Below are positions 19,390-29,243 of a stretch of 64,000 nt of DNA, piece after piece; within the stretch, counting starts at the first letter, position 1; the number at the start of each line of letters is the position of its first letter. Where the stretch lies: positions 32,728 through 96,727 of the forward strand of contig CAXXRT010000031.1 in assembly GCA_963666945.2 (NCBI GenBank), written 5' to 3'. Under the pieces are notes generated by a model that did no database searches, was not told the origin of the DNA, and worked only from the letters and a program-made list of their open reading frames with translations. The position numbers and the translations under genes were made by a program. Source of the DNA: G963666945 sp963666945. GTDB taxonomy: Bacteria; Bacteroidota; Bacteroidia; Bacteroidales; Marinifilaceae.

Positions 19390-19998
19390 TTATTTTTTTG
19401 AAGAAAAAAACTTTCGGTAGAAAAGAATAATCATAAACACACCTATACTTATATATGAGTCGGCTAAATTGAATACCGGTCTGAAAAATATAAGGTGTTT
19501 ACCTCCCCAGATAGGAAACCAGTCAGGTAAAAATCCTTCATAAAGAGGGAAGTATAACATATCGACAACCTTTCCGTGAAGGAAAGTACTGTAACCTCCG
19601 AATTCAGGAAACATAGTAGCAACCTGACCATAGCTGTCGCTAAATATCATGCCATAGAACAGGCAATCAATAATATTGCCGAGAGCTCCGACAAAAATAA
19701 GACAAAATGCAAAGACAAGGCCTTTAGGAGCCTTTTCTTTTATTAATTTTGATATATACCATCCAATACCACATACGGCAACTACTCTAAATAAGGTTAG
19801 AAATATTTTCCCAAATCTGCCTCCGAATTCCATACCAAAAGCCATCCCATTATTTTCAATGAAATGTATACGGAACCAGTTACCTAATACGTTAAATTCT
19901 TCCCCTAATGTCATGGTAGTCTTTATTGTTATCTTAACTACCTGATCTATTATTAACAGTAATATTATAAATATTATCGAATGGTATTTTTTTGACAT
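19390..19998 (-). CDS. lspA: Lipoprotein signal peptidase (signal peptidase II)
   Basis: A polytopic membrane protein of 202 residues with the two catalytic aspartates in conserved positions: GNIIDCLFYG (Asp111) and FNLADSYI (Asp180). FIENNGMAFGM is also typical. It cleaves prolipoprotein signal peptides after diacylglyceryl transfer, so it serves the many SusD-type and other lipoproteins of this genome. It follows the dksA-like gene by 18 nt, and the order ileS-dksA-lspA is a common Bacteroidota arrangement. The C-terminal FSSKK tail is short and basic. Confidence 0.95.
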   Translation of the reverse strand: MSKKYHSIIFIILLLIIDQVVKITIKTTMTLGEEFNVLGNWFRIHFIENNGMAFGMEFGGRFGKIFLTLFRVVAVCGIGWYISKLIKEKAPKGLVFAFCLIFVGALGNIIDCLFYGMIFSDSYGQVATMFPEFGGYSTFLHGKVVDMLYFPLYEGFLPDWFPIWGGKHLIFFRPVFNLADSYISIGVFMIILFYRKFFSSKK

Positions 19999-20016
19999 CT
20001 CTACTCTATCTAGTAA

Positions 20017-20397
20017 TTAGCTCCCCTGTTTCATTTTTGCTTCAATGCTTAAAGTAGCATGAGGAACTGCACGCAACCTTTCTTTTGAAATTAATTTGCC
20101 TGTTTCTCTACAGATTCCATAAGTTTTATTTTCTATCCTTATAAGTGCTCCTTCAAGGTGTGAAATAAACTTCGATTGTCTTTGTGCTAACTTTCCAGCT
20201 TCTTCTTTTGATAAAACAGAAGCACCTTCTTCCAATACTTTGAACGTAGGAGAAGTATCCTGTGTATCATTACCGTCAGTATTGGAGATTACAGCCTTCA
20301 GGATCTCATAATCTTTTCTGGCTTTTTCTAACTTCTGAAGAATTAATTCTTTGAATTCTTGTAATTCCTCATCAGAGTATCTTTTTTTTTCTGCCAT
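20017..20397 (-). CDS. TraR/DksA family RNA polymerase-binding protein
   Basis: 126 residues from the chosen ATG (MAEKKRYSDEELQEF); the longer reading frame upstream adds an AT-rich non-coding-like stretch. An N-terminal coiled coil (about 10-80) is followed by the C-terminal family motif YGICRETGKLISKERLRAVPHA. Only one cysteine remains of the four expected in a DksA zinc finger, so this is the degenerate, non-zinc form found in Bacteroidota. It probably binds the RNA polymerase secondary channel. It sits between ileS and lspA, apparently in one operon. Confidence 0.88.
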   Translation of the reverse strand: MAEKKRYSDEELQEFKELILQKLEKARKDYEILKAVISNTDGNDTQDTSPTFKVLEEGASVLSKEEAGKLAQRQSKFISHLEGALIRIENKTYGICRETGKLISKERLRAVPHATLSIEAKMKQGS

Positions 20398-20484
20398 AGT
20401 TTTAAAGTTTTGCCCTAAAATAATAAAAAAAATCATTTATTGAACAAAGGCGGTATAGTTTATTCTGATAAATTTTCCAAAAAG

Positions 20485-20518
20485 TTAATCCTATGCATAA
20501 TATTATGCATAGGATTAA
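20485..20518 (-). terminator. 34-nt perfect palindrome, terminator of ileS
   Basis: The element is self-complementary over 34 nt, centred on AATATT and containing two ATGCAT units, 4 nt from the ileS stop. On the minus strand it is followed by a T5 run, which fits a rho-independent terminator. Confidence 0.75.
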
Positions 20519-20522
20519 TTAT

Positions 20523-23500
20523 TTAAGCTTTTTCAATTTTAATATAAGTGTTCACTTCATCAATTTCTACAGCCTTGGCATTCTCTTCGTTAAGTTCGTC
20601 AGAAAGCATTACGCTTACGGCAAGAACCTGACTGCCGATGTATTCCTTGTGATTTTGAACAGCAAGATTAATTTCTTCGTGTTTGCCAATCTCAAGTATT
20701 ATCTTGTCGGTAACATCGAAATTACATTCTTTCCTGAAATTTTGAATCCTGTTGATGAATTCCCTTGCAATACCTTCCTGTTTAAGATCTTCGGTAATGT
20801 TTATGTCAAGGGCAACTGAAAGTTTGCCTTCGTTGGCAACCAGCCATCCCGGAATGTCTTCCGATAAAATCTCAACATCAGAAACTTCAATCTGTACAGG
20901 TTTCTCATCAATAAGAATCTCATAATAACCTGATTTCTCAAGGTTCATTATGTCGCTCTGACTCATCTGGTTTATTGCTCCGGCAACCTGCTTCATTTGT
21001 TTCCCGAATTTAGGACCAAGTTTCTTGAAATCAGGCTTAATCTTTTTAACAAGTATACCTGCGGTATCTGTTATATATTCAATTTCCTTAACATTTATCT
21101 CTGAAAGAATAATGTTTTTAACGGCTTCAAGCTGAGTTTCCATACTTTCGTCAAGTATAGGAATCATTATCTTGCTCAATGGCTGTCTCACCCTTATCTG
21201 TACTTTTCTTCTAAGTCCAAGAACCATAGAAGAAATATTCTGTGCCATATCCATTCTTTCTTCAAGATCCTTGTCAATACAAGTCTCATCAGACACAGGG
21301 AATTCTCCTAAATGTATGGAAGAAACCTCATGTTTCCCGGAAACAGAATTCAGGTCCTTAAATAGCATGTCGGAATAGAAAGGAGCTATAGGTGACATTA
21401 ATATCGATATTGTCTCCAGACATTTGTATAAAGTCTGGTATGCCGATGTTTTGTCTTTTGATTGTTCTCCTCCCCAGTATCTTTTCCTTGAAAGACGAAC
21501 ATACCAGTTAGAAAGATTTTCAGTCACAAAATTCTGAATAGCCCTTCCAGCTCTTGTAGGTTCATAATTTAAGTAAGCATCTTCTACTTCTTTTATCAAA
21601 GAATTCAAAAGAGACAATATCCATCGGTCTATCTCCGGACGCTCTTCTATAGGAAGATCAGCCTCCGAGTAGTTGAAATTGTCAACATTTGCATATAATG
21701 AGAAGAAGGAATATGTATTGTAAAGAGTACCGAAGAATTTTCTTTTTACTTCCTCAATACCGTTTAAGTCAAATTTAAGGTTATCCCATGGTTGAGAGTT
21801 AGTAATCATATACCATCTCAATGGGTCGGAACCATATTTTTCTATTGTCTCGAATGGATCCACAGCATTTCCAAGACGCTTAGACATCTTGTTTCCTTTG
21901 GCATCAAGAACAAGTCCGTTGGAAATAATGTTTTTGAATGCTACTGAGTCAAATTCCATTGTTGCAATAGCATGAAGAGTAAAGAACCATCCCCTTGTCT
22001 GGTCAACACCCTCAGCTATGAAGTCAGCAGGGAATCTTTCTCCCGATTCAATAGCCTCTTTGTTTTCGAAAGGATAGTGGGCCTGGGCATAAGGCATGGC
22101 ACCCGAATCGAACCATACATCAATAAGGTCTTTCTCCCTTTGCATTGGCTTTCCACTATCAGAAACCAAAACAATATTGTCCACATATGGTCTGTGCAGG
22201 TCAATCTTTTCATAATTATCCTTAGAAAAATCTCCTGCAATAAATCCTTTATAAGGATTCTCTGTCATGTAGCCTTTATCTATAGACTTTTCTATTTCGT
22301 TGTATAATTCCTCTACGGAACCAATACATTTTATCTCATTTCTGTCTTCTGTTGCCCATATCGGAAGTGGTGTTCCCCAGTAACGTGAGCGTGACAGATT
22401 CCAGTCAACAAGGTTCTCAAGCCATTTGCCAAAACGACCCTCCCCGGTGCTTTTAGGCTTCCAGTTGATAGTCTTGTTAAGCTCAAGCATCCTTTCCTTA
22501 ACCTCTGTTGTTTTTATAAACCATGAGTCAAGAGGATAGTAAAGAATAGGCTTGTCTGTACGCCAGCAATGAGGATAGTTGTGTATATGCTTTTCAACTT
22601 TAAATGCTTTGTCTTCTTTTTTAAGCATTACAGAAAGATCAACATCAAGTATAGGGCTATCTTCAGTAGCATCTTTATCATAGTCATTCTTCACGTATCT
22701 TCCTGCGTATTCAGAATAAAGCTCTTTATTTACGTTGTTTGCAATAAATTCAGCATCAAGCTCTTCTATTGGAAAGAATCTTCCCTGCTTGTCGACCATC
22801 GGCTGAGTGTTGCCTTCCTTGTCAATAAGAATTAGGGGAGCAATTCCTGCAACCTTGGCCACACGGTTATCGTCGGCACCAAAAGTAGGGGCAATGTGAA
22901 CTATACCTGTACCATCTTCTGTTGTTACATAGTCACCAAGAATTACGCGGAAAGCATCACCATCTGGTTTTATCCATGGAATAAGTTGTTCGAAAGAAAT
23001 ACCTTCCAGTTCTGTTCCTTTGTATTCCTTTATTACTTTAAAAGGGATAAGTTTATCACCCTCTTTGTAATCTTCAAGATTAAGATCTGCAGCTTTAGGA
23101 TTAAAGTAAGCAGATAGTCTGTCTTTAGCCAGGATTACAGTCGTGGGCTTTCCTGTATATGGATTAAAAGTGCGAACTTTAACGTAGTTAATGCCAGGAC
23201 CTACTGCCAAAGCAGTGTTTGAAGGTAATGTCCAAGGTGTAGTTGTCCATGCTATAAAGCTGACATCTGTATCAGTATCTTCGAATAAGAATTCAGATTT
23301 ATCGTTTCTTACAGCATAAAACTGTGCCACACAGGTAGTGTCCTTTACATCACGGTAACAACCAGGCTGATTAAGCTCGTGAGTACTTAATCCTGTACCT
23401 GCTGCAGGTGAATAAGGCTGAATAGTATATCCTTTATATATTAAACCTTTATCGAAAAGTCTTCTTAAAAGAAACCAAAGAGTCTCTATATATTTATTGT

Positions 23501-23960
23501 CGTAAGTAATATACGGATCTTCCATGTTTACCCAATATCCCATTTTATGGGTCAGGTCTTCCCATTCCTTTGTATATTTCATTACCTCTTCACGACAGGC
23601 TTTGTTATACTCTTCAACAGTAATGCTTTTTCCTATATCTTCTTTGGTAATACCAAGTTTCTTTTCTACTCCTAATTCAACTGGCAGTCCATGGGTATCC
23701 CATCCTGCTTTTCTTTCTACGTGGTATCCCTTCAATGTTTTGTAACGACAAAAAACATCCTTAATAGTTCTGGCCATTACATGGTGAATTCCGGGCATAC
23801 CATTTGCGGAAGGAGGTCCTTCGTAAAAAACGTAAGAAGGTTGACCTTCTCTTGTCTTAAGGCTCTGTTCGAAAGTATTGTCAGCCTCCCACTTCTCTAA
23901 TACATCCTTATTGATTTGAGATAAATCAAAATTCTTGTATTCCGGAAATTTCGCACTCAT
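20523..23960 (-). CDS. ileS: Isoleucyl-tRNA synthetase
   Basis: A class I aminoacyl-tRNA synthetase of 1145 residues, the length of the eukaryote-like/long IleRS type with a C-terminal extension. The HIGH-equivalent is PGIHH (residues 57-60) and the KMSKR loop is at 691-695. The CP1 editing domain includes AWTTTPWTLPSN and GTGIVHIAPTFGADD. The anticodon-binding and C-terminal domains show no zinc-binding cysteine cluster. A minus-strand TATATTTG box lies 42-49 nt upstream. It is the first gene of the ileS-dksA-lspA cluster, although a strong hairpin separates it from dksA. Confidence 0.97.
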   Translation of the reverse strand: MSAKFPEYKNFDLSQINKDVLEKWEADNTFEQSLKTREGQPSYVFYEGPPSANGMPGIHHVMARTIKDVFCRYKTLKGYHVERKAGWDTHGLPVELGVEKKLGITKEDIGKSITVEEYNKACREEVMKYTKEWEDLTHKMGYWVNMEDPYITYDNKYIETLWFLLRRLFDKGLIYKGYTIQPYSPAAGTGLSTHELNQPGCYRDVKDTTCVAQFYAVRNDKSEFLFEDTDTDVSFIAWTTTPWTLPSNTALAVGPGINYVKVRTFNPYTGKPTTVILAKDRLSAYFNPKAADLNLEDYKEGDKLIPFKVIKEYKGTELEGISFEQLIPWIKPDGDAFRVILGDYVTTEDGTGIVHIAPTFGADDNRVAKVAGIAPLILIDKEGNTQPMVDKQGRFFPIEELDAEFIANNVNKELYSEYAGRYVKNDYDKDATEDSPILDVDLSVMLKKEDKAFKVEKHIHNYPHCWRTDKPILYYPLDSWFIKTTEVKERMLELNKTINWKPKSTGEGRFGKWLENLVDWNLSRSRYWGTPLPIWATEDRNEIKCIGSVEELYNEIEKSIDKGYMTENPYKGFIAGDFSKDNYEKIDLHRPYVDNIVLVSDSGKPMQREKDLIDVWFDSGAMPYAQAHYPFENKEAIESGERFPADFIAEGVDQTRGWFFTLHAIATMEFDSVAFKNIISNGLVLDAKGNKMSKRLGNAVDPFETIEKYGSDPLRWYMITNSQPWDNLKFDLNGIEEVKRKFFGTLYNTYSFFSLYANVDNFNYSEADLPIEERPEIDRWILSLLNSLIKEVEDAYLNYEPTRAGRAIQNFVTENLSNWYVRLSRKRYWGGEQSKDKTSAYQTLYKCLETISILMSPIAPFYSDMLFKDLNSVSGKHEVSSIHLGEFPVSDETCIDKDLEERMDMAQNISSMVLGLRRKVQIRVRQPLSKIMIPILDESMETQLEAVKNIILSEINVKEIEYITDTAGILVKKIKPDFKKLGPKFGKQMKQVAGAINQMSQSDIMNLEKSGYYEILIDEKPVQIEVSDVEILSEDIPGWLVANEGKLSVALDINITEDLKQEGIAREFINRIQNFRKECNFDVTDKIILEIGKHEEINLAVQNHKEYIGSQVLAVSVMLSDELNEENAKAVEIDEVNTYIKIEKA

Positions 23961-24001
23961 ATTCTATATTTTAAATTTGTTGTCAAATCGAAAAAAGTGT
24001 A

Positions 24002-24009
24002 CAAATATA
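24002..24009 (-). promoter_or_regulatory. Bacteroidota -7 box upstream of ileS
   Basis: Minus-strand TATATTTG (CAAATATA in plus orientation) about 42 nt before the ileS ATG. No clear -33 TTTG is seen. Confidence 0.45.
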
Positions 24010-24059
24010 GAAAAAATATGTAATAAGGTGTGAATCTGTTGGGAACGAGCGTTATTTTT

Positions 24060-25322
24060 TTATAATTCTTCCGTTTCTACAATAAATCTTGCTGTAAGTC
24101 TGTTTTTCTGCTCAACTAGTACTTTCTTTCCGTTAATAACCTTTTCAATGCTATCTGGAGTGAAATGTCTTATAGTTATTAGTTCTGTGTTTTTATTGTA
24201 TAGGATGCTATACCTATCCTTTAGTTCGCTTATAAATAAGTCAACAGTATCTTCTTTGTAGTCAAGACAAATAGAAAAACTTATTGCAGAATTTTGCATA
24301 AGGTTAAATTTGATCTTGTATTTTGCTATTACTGAAAAAATGTTGCTTAGTTCTTCTTCGGCTATAAACGAAAAGTCTCTTGGTGTAATCGATAATAATA
24401 ATTGTCTTCTTTTGTGTATAAATATAGGTATCAAAGATAATTTCTCATCGAATTTATTGACAATACTTCCATGTCCTTCCGGTTCAATAAACGATTTTAC
24501 GAATAATGGGATATGTTTATTCTGAAGGGGTTTGATTGTCTTGGGGTGAATAACCTTAGCGCCGAAATGAGCCAGTTCTATGGTTTCCTTATACGAGAGT
24601 TGTTTTATGATTTGTGCATCAGTATATTCCTTGGGGTCGGCATTCATTATTCCAGGAACATCTTTCCAGATAGTAACACTATCTGCATTCAGTATGTTAG
24701 CCAGTATGGCAGCTGTATAATCCGATCCTTCTCTTCCAAGGGTGGTAGTGAGATTAGTTTCTGTTCCAGCAATAAACCCTTGGGTCACGTATTTAAAAGT
24801 GTTCTGGAAATTAATGTTTTTTTGACACATTTTTTCCGAGAGCTCCCAGTTTACTTTGCCTTCCCTGAAATTACAATCGGTCTTAATGCATTGTCGTATA
24901 TCTATCCATTTATTTTTTTGTCCTCTTCTGTTAAGATATTCAGATATTACTTGTGTAGAAAATATTTCTCCAAAAGAGACTATCTGGTCGTATTCAAAAT
25001 CAAAACTAAGAGAAGGAGGTGTACTTAGTTTGGTTTTTAAAGTTGTAAATGTGTTTTCAAATATTGAAAATATATTATCTCCTTCCTTGAAAAGATCAAT
25101 AATAATATTCAGATGAAACGATCGTATATTCTCCAGTATTTCTTCAACAGAAGAATTCTTGTAAAAATACGCATACACAAGATTTTCCAGCTCGTTAGTT
25201 ATTTTCCCCATAGCTGAGACAACAATTATCTGATTGTCAACAATGGTTGAAGTAATGTCTACGAGATTTTTCACTCCTTCGGAGCAGTTAACAGATGCTC
25301 CTCCAAATTTTAATACCTTCAT
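24060..25322 (-). CDS. lysC: Aspartate kinase (monofunctional)
   Basis: The 420-residue protein has an amino-acid-kinase domain beginning KVLKFGGASVNC (KFGGxS motif) and the substrate segment TTLGREGSDYTAAILAN, which marks aspartokinases. C-terminal ACT-like repeats span about 300-420, where feedback inhibitors such as lysine or threonine would bind. It phosphorylates aspartate, the first step toward lysine, threonine, methionine and diaminopimelate. It has no fused homoserine dehydrogenase. It is monocistronic and divergent from fbp. lysC is the usual label, but the controlling end product cannot be read from sequence. Confidence 0.88.
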   Translation of the reverse strand: MKVLKFGGASVNCSEGVKNLVDITSTIVDNQIIVVSAMGKITNELENLVYAYFYKNSSVEEILENIRSFHLNIIIDLFKEGDNIFSIFENTFTTLKTKLSTPPSLSFDFEYDQIVSFGEIFSTQVISEYLNRRGQKNKWIDIRQCIKTDCNFREGKVNWELSEKMCQKNINFQNTFKYVTQGFIAGTETNLTTTLGREGSDYTAAILANILNADSVTIWKDVPGIMNADPKEYTDAQIIKQLSYKETIELAHFGAKVIHPKTIKPLQNKHIPLFVKSFIEPEGHGSIVNKFDEKLSLIPIFIHKRRQLLLSITPRDFSFIAEEELSNIFSVIAKYKIKFNLMQNSAISFSICLDYKEDTVDLFISELKDRYSILYNKNTELITIRHFTPDSIEKVINGKKVLVEQKNRLTARFIVETEEL

Positions 25323-25563
25323 CTGTTTATAGTGTTTCTGTAATCATTCATCATTTTTTTCAATCCTTATTGTTTCGGATTTTTGAAAAAGGACTTTATA
25401 CTTGTTCTTTTTGTGTTCTTAATTATTCAGGCTGCTAAAATAGTAAAATTGTTGAAATAGGAGTACAAACCGGTGCATTTAAAAATTTATGACGTATATT
25501 AAAATATTTTGTATATAATTTTTAACTTAGCATATTGAATTGTAATTACAAATACCTTATAGA

Positions 25564-26586
25564 ATGGTAAAACAGAACGTACGAACTCTTAATCAATTTA
25601 TAATAGAGAAACAGGCAGATTATCCGGAAGCGAAGGGTGATCTCTCACGTCTTTTACATCATGTGGGAATAGCTGCAAAAATAGTAAACAGGGAGGTTAA
25701 TAAGGCCGGACTTGTCGATATATTGGGGCGTTCGGGGATAGAGAATATCCAGGGTGAGGAACAACAAAAGCTGGATTTGTTTGCTGACGAGGCTTTTACT
25801 GATGAGCTTAGGGCTAGCGGAGAGGTCTGTGCGATAGCCTCAGAAGAGAGGGAAGATATTACTGTTTTTGACGACAAGCTAAGCAAAAAAGCAAAATATG
25901 TTTTTTGTATGGATCCTCTTGACGGGAGTTCTAATATAGATGTTAATGTCTCTGTGGGAACTATATTTTCTGTATATGAAAGAAAGACAAAGAGGGGAGA
26001 GCTTGCCACCGTTGAGGATTTTTTGAGAAAAGGAACAGAGCAAATAGCCGCAGGCTATGTTGTTTATGGCTCTTCTACTATGCTTGTTTATACCACTGGA
26101 ATAGGGGTTAATGGTTTTACCTTGGATCCTTCAATTGGTGAGTTTTGTTTGTCTCATCCGAATATAAAAACACCTCTTACCGGGAAAATATATTCTATAA
26201 ACGAAGGGAATTATTCTAAATTTCCTGTTGGAATTAAGAAGTATATTAAATATTGTCAGGAGAAAAATTCAAGAGGGAATAGACCCTATACATCCCGATA
26301 TATTGGATCTCTTGTTTCGGATTTTCATCGTAATCTATTAAAAGGAGGTATTTTCCTGTATCCTCAGACAAGTGCTAATCCAGGAGGAAAACTCAGACTT
26401 ACTTATGAATGTAATCCTATATCCTTTATTGCTGAACAGGCAGGAGGGAAGGCTATTGATGGAGAAAACAGGATACTTGAGATCCAGCCGGAAAAAATAC
26501 ATCAAAGGGTTCCGTTCTATACTGGTTCTGCTAATATGGTAAAAAAAGTAACCGAATTTCTTGAGTTTTTTAATAATATGGAATAG
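25564..26586 (+). CDS. fbp: Fructose-1,6-bisphosphatase class 1
   Basis: The 340-residue class 1 enzyme of gluconeogenesis hydrolyses fructose 1,6-bisphosphate to fructose 6-phosphate. The metal-binding signature MDPLDGSSNIDVNVSVGTIF (residues about 118-137) and the early ASEEREDI acidic segment are intact. The C-terminal PGGKLRLTYECNPISFIAEQAGGKA block, which carries the active-site lysine and metal ligands, is intact too. The gene is alone between a divergent aspartate kinase and its own terminator. Confidence 0.95.
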   Translation: MVKQNVRTLNQFIIEKQADYPEAKGDLSRLLHHVGIAAKIVNREVNKAGLVDILGRSGIENIQGEEQQKLDLFADEAFTDELRASGEVCAIASEEREDITVFDDKLSKKAKYVFCMDPLDGSSNIDVNVSVGTIFSVYERKTKRGELATVEDFLRKGTEQIAAGYVVYGSSTMLVYTTGIGVNGFTLDPSIGEFCLSHPNIKTPLTGKIYSINEGNYSKFPVGIKKYIKYCQEKNSRGNRPYTSRYIGSLVSDFHRNLLKGGIFLYPQTSANPGGKLRLTYECNPISFIAEQAGGKAIDGENRILEIQPEKIHQRVPFYTGSANMVKKVTEFLEFFNNME

Positions 26587-26625
26587 TCTCGCAAGTATTG
26601 AAATTCTATGATATTTCCTTAGCTG

Positions 26626-26655
26626 ATACCCTGTTTGTTCAGGGTATTCTTTTTT
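26626..26655 (+). terminator. Terminator of fbp
   Basis: ATACCCTG/CAGGGTAT stem with a 6-nt loop, followed by TCTTTTTTC, 39 nt after the fbp stop. Confidence 0.8.
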
Positions 26656-26673
26656 CTTCTCTTTAAGTTATTT

Positions 26674-26706
26674 ATTGTGAGATTATAGCATATTGTTATA
26701 TATTTG
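26674..26706 (+). promoter_or_regulatory. Promoter of the acetate-CoA ligase gene
   Basis: TATATTTG at 26699-26706, with an ATTG (near-match to TTTG) at 26674-26677, 21 nt upstream. The ATG is 40 nt downstream. Confidence 0.5.
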
Positions 26707-26746
26707 CGGATAATAAAAAAATTAACCAAATAAAAGAGAGAAACAA

Positions 26747-28807
26747 ATGATAAACCAACAGTTGTTAAACCCTAAAAGTATAGTAGTTGTAGGTGGTTCT
26801 GACGATGTACAAAAGCCAGGCGGGAAAGTATTAAAGAACCTTTTGGACGGTGATTTCAAAGGTGATTTATATGTTTCCAATCCTAAAATGGATGAAGTAC
26901 AGGGTGTGAAATCATATAAAGATATAAACGATCTTCCTGAAGTTGATTGTGCTATAATAGCAATTGCAGCTAAATTTTGTCCAATGACAGTGGAGATTCT
27001 TGCCAAACAGAAAAATACAAGAGCATTTATTATTCTTTCTGCAGGATTTAGTGAAGAAAACGAAGAAGGTGCAAAGCTGGAAAAGCAGGTTGTTGATACT
27101 ATCAATTCTGTTAACGGCTGTTTGATTGGGCCTAACTGTGTTGGTGTATTGAATCCTAATTATAACGGAATCTTTACTACTCCAATTCCTACTTTAGATT
27201 CTAAGGGAGTTGATTTTATTTCCGGTTCAGGTGCTACGGCTGTATTTATTATGGAATCGGGTGTGCCTAAAGGATTAAAATTCGCAAGTGTGTATTCAGT
27301 CGGAAACTCCGCACAGATGGGTGTTGAAGAGATTCTTCAGTATCTTGATGAGTCTTTCGACCCTGAAACAAGTTCAAGAGTTAAATTATTATATATCGAA
27401 AATATAGATAAGCCTGAGAAATTATTGAAGCATGCATCTTCTCTTATCCGCAAAGGATGTAGGATTGCGGCTATTAAATCAGGTGGTTCTGAGGCTGGTA
27501 GTCGTGCTGCTTCTTCTCATACTGGGGCTTTAGCCAGTTCTGATGTTGCAGTGGATGCATTGTTCCGTAAAGCTGGTATCGTTCGCTGTAACGGCAGGGA
27601 AGAACTTGCAACTGTTGCAGGTATATTTATGCATCCTGAATTGAAAGGTAAAAACATTGCTGTTATTACCCATGCAGGTGGTCCTGCTGTAATGCTTACA
27701 GATGCATTATCAAACAACGGTCTTGATGTTCCTCATATTGAAGGAGAAAAAGCCGATGCTCTTCTTGAAAAATTATTTGCTGGTTCTGCTGTGGGTAACC
27801 CTATAGATTTCCTTGCGACAGGAACTGCTGAGCAACTTGGTCATATTATCGATGCTTGTGATAACGATTTTGATAATGTTGACGGAATGGCAGTTATCTT
27901 TGGTAGTCCGGGTCTGTTCCCTGTTTATGATGTTTACGATTTGTTGGATGAAAAGATGAAGACCTGCAAGAAGCCGGTCTATCCTATTCTTCCATCTGTT
28001 GTTAACGTTAAGGATGAGATAGAGCAGTTTATTGCAAAAGGAAGAGTTAATTTCCCTGATGAGGTGATCTTCGGTCAGGCATTGGCAAAGGTTTATCATA
28101 CTGCTGCTCCGGAAGCCGAAGAAATGAGTCTTCCTGAAATGGATACTGAAAAGATTCGTTCTGTAGTTGATAATGCAGAAAACGGATATCTTTCTCCTGA
28201 GCAGATTCACGATCTTCTTGATGCCGCTGGTGTTGCCAGGGCTAAGGAAGGTGTCGCCGATACTGAGGAAGAAATAGTTGCTCTTGCTAAGGAAATAGGA
28301 TTCCCTTTGGTAATGAAAGTTGTGGGACCTGTTCATAAATCTGATGTTGGAGGAGTTGTTCTTAATGTTACCGACGAAGAAACTGTTCGTAAGGAATTCC
28401 AAAGGATGATGCAGATCAAAGATACTTACGCAATCATGCTTGCTCAGATGTTGAGTGGAACTGAAGTGTTTATCGGAGCTAAGCGTGAAGATAAATTCGG
28501 ACACATGGTTCTTTGTGGACTGGGAGGTATCTTTATAGAGGTTCTTAAAGATGTTAAGGCTGGATTGGCTCCAATTTCTGAGGATGAGGCTTATTCAATG
28601 ATCAGGGGGCTTCGTTCCTATAAGATTATTCAGGGTGTTAGAGGTCAGGAACCTGTTAACGAGCAAAAACTTGCTGAAGCAGTTATGAGAGTATCTGCTC
28701 TTTGTAAGGTTGCTCCTGAAATATTTGAAATGGACTTAAATCCATTGTTGGGAAACAAAGAAAGTGTTACTGCCGTGGATGCAAGAATTAGAATTGAAAA
28801 GGAATAG
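26747..28807 (+). CDS. ADP-forming acetate-CoA ligase (fused alpha-beta subunits)
   Basis: The 686-residue protein joins a CoA-binding/ligase alpha part (about 1-460) to an ATP-grasp beta part (about 465-686). The alpha part has SIVVVGGSDDVQKPGGKV at the N-terminus and the phospho-histidine motif SSHTGALASSD with His258. The beta part includes GFPLVMKVVGPVHKSDVGGV and MDLNPLL. It makes acetate plus ATP from acetyl-CoA, ADP and phosphate, a route for energy conservation in anaerobes that replaces Pta-AckA. It has its own promoter and terminator. The acyl group could also be propionyl or an aryl-acetyl group. Confidence 0.9.
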   Translation: MINQQLLNPKSIVVVGGSDDVQKPGGKVLKNLLDGDFKGDLYVSNPKMDEVQGVKSYKDINDLPEVDCAIIAIAAKFCPMTVEILAKQKNTRAFIILSAGFSEENEEGAKLEKQVVDTINSVNGCLIGPNCVGVLNPNYNGIFTTPIPTLDSKGVDFISGSGATAVFIMESGVPKGLKFASVYSVGNSAQMGVEEILQYLDESFDPETSSRVKLLYIENIDKPEKLLKHASSLIRKGCRIAAIKSGGSEAGSRAASSHTGALASSDVAVDALFRKAGIVRCNGREELATVAGIFMHPELKGKNIAVITHAGGPAVMLTDALSNNGLDVPHIEGEKADALLEKLFAGSAVGNPIDFLATGTAEQLGHIIDACDNDFDNVDGMAVIFGSPGLFPVYDVYDLLDEKMKTCKKPVYPILPSVVNVKDEIEQFIAKGRVNFPDEVIFGQALAKVYHTAAPEAEEMSLPEMDTEKIRSVVDNAENGYLSPEQIHDLLDAAGVARAKEGVADTEEEIVALAKEIGFPLVMKVVGPVHKSDVGGVVLNVTDEETVRKEFQRMMQIKDTYAIMLAQMLSGTEVFIGAKREDKFGHMVLCGLGGIFIEVLKDVKAGLAPISEDEAYSMIRGLRSYKIIQGVRGQEPVNEQKLAEAVMRVSALCKVAPEIFEMDLNPLLGNKESVTAVDARIRIEKE

Positions 28808-28834
28808 TTTGTTCTGAATATAATAGATAGTCTG

Positions 28835-28861
28835 ACCCGGCAGTAAATACTGTCGGGTTTT
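28835..28861 (+). terminator. Terminator of the acetate-CoA ligase gene
   Basis: ACCCGGCAGTA/TACTGTCGGGT hairpin with an AA loop, followed by TTT, 27 nt after the stop. Confidence 0.85.
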
Positions 28862-29043
28862 GCTATGACTCCAGGGTGTGTAATAAATATTATTTGTAGC
28901 CAATTTGTTTGATAGGGCAATTTAAAAGTCGGGATTAACTCCAAAATTACTGACGGAAGGGGCAAGCATGTTTTTAAAAATAATATATTCGCAGTAAATT
29001 ATTCCTCATATTAAGTAGTGTGAAGATAAAAACATAAAAACAG

Positions 29044-29211
29044 ATGAAGAAATTTAAAGATTTTTCAAGGAGCGAAAAGGCAATGGCTATAACACTTATA
29101 TTGCTTTTATTGGCTATTCTGTTGAATTGGAAAAGAGTCAGCGAGGGAACTGTAAAAGGGTTTAAGACTTTTTTCTCTACGCCCGATAATACTGAAAATG
29201 TCAGTAAATAA
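29044..29211 (+). CDS. Small single-pass membrane protein, 55 residues
   Basis: An ATG-started frame of 55 codons encodes a basic N-terminus (KKFKDFSRSEK), one hydrophobic segment (AMAITLILLLLAILLNW) and a polar C-terminus ending ENVSK. It lies 32 nt upstream of the next membrane-protein gene in the same direction, which supports its being real and co-transcribed. I do not recognise the family. Confidence 0.6.
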   Translation: MKKFKDFSRSEKAMAITLILLLLAILLNWKRVSEGTVKGFKTFFSTPDNTENVSK

Positions 29212-29243
29212 AATTAAAGAATTAAAAGAATTAAAATATTTGT

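Noticed and set aside
27773..28504. 243-codon minus-strand frame inside the acetate-CoA ligase
   Set aside because: Complement of the conserved ATP-grasp part; composition (Asn, Ile, Ser) is typical of an antisense shadow.
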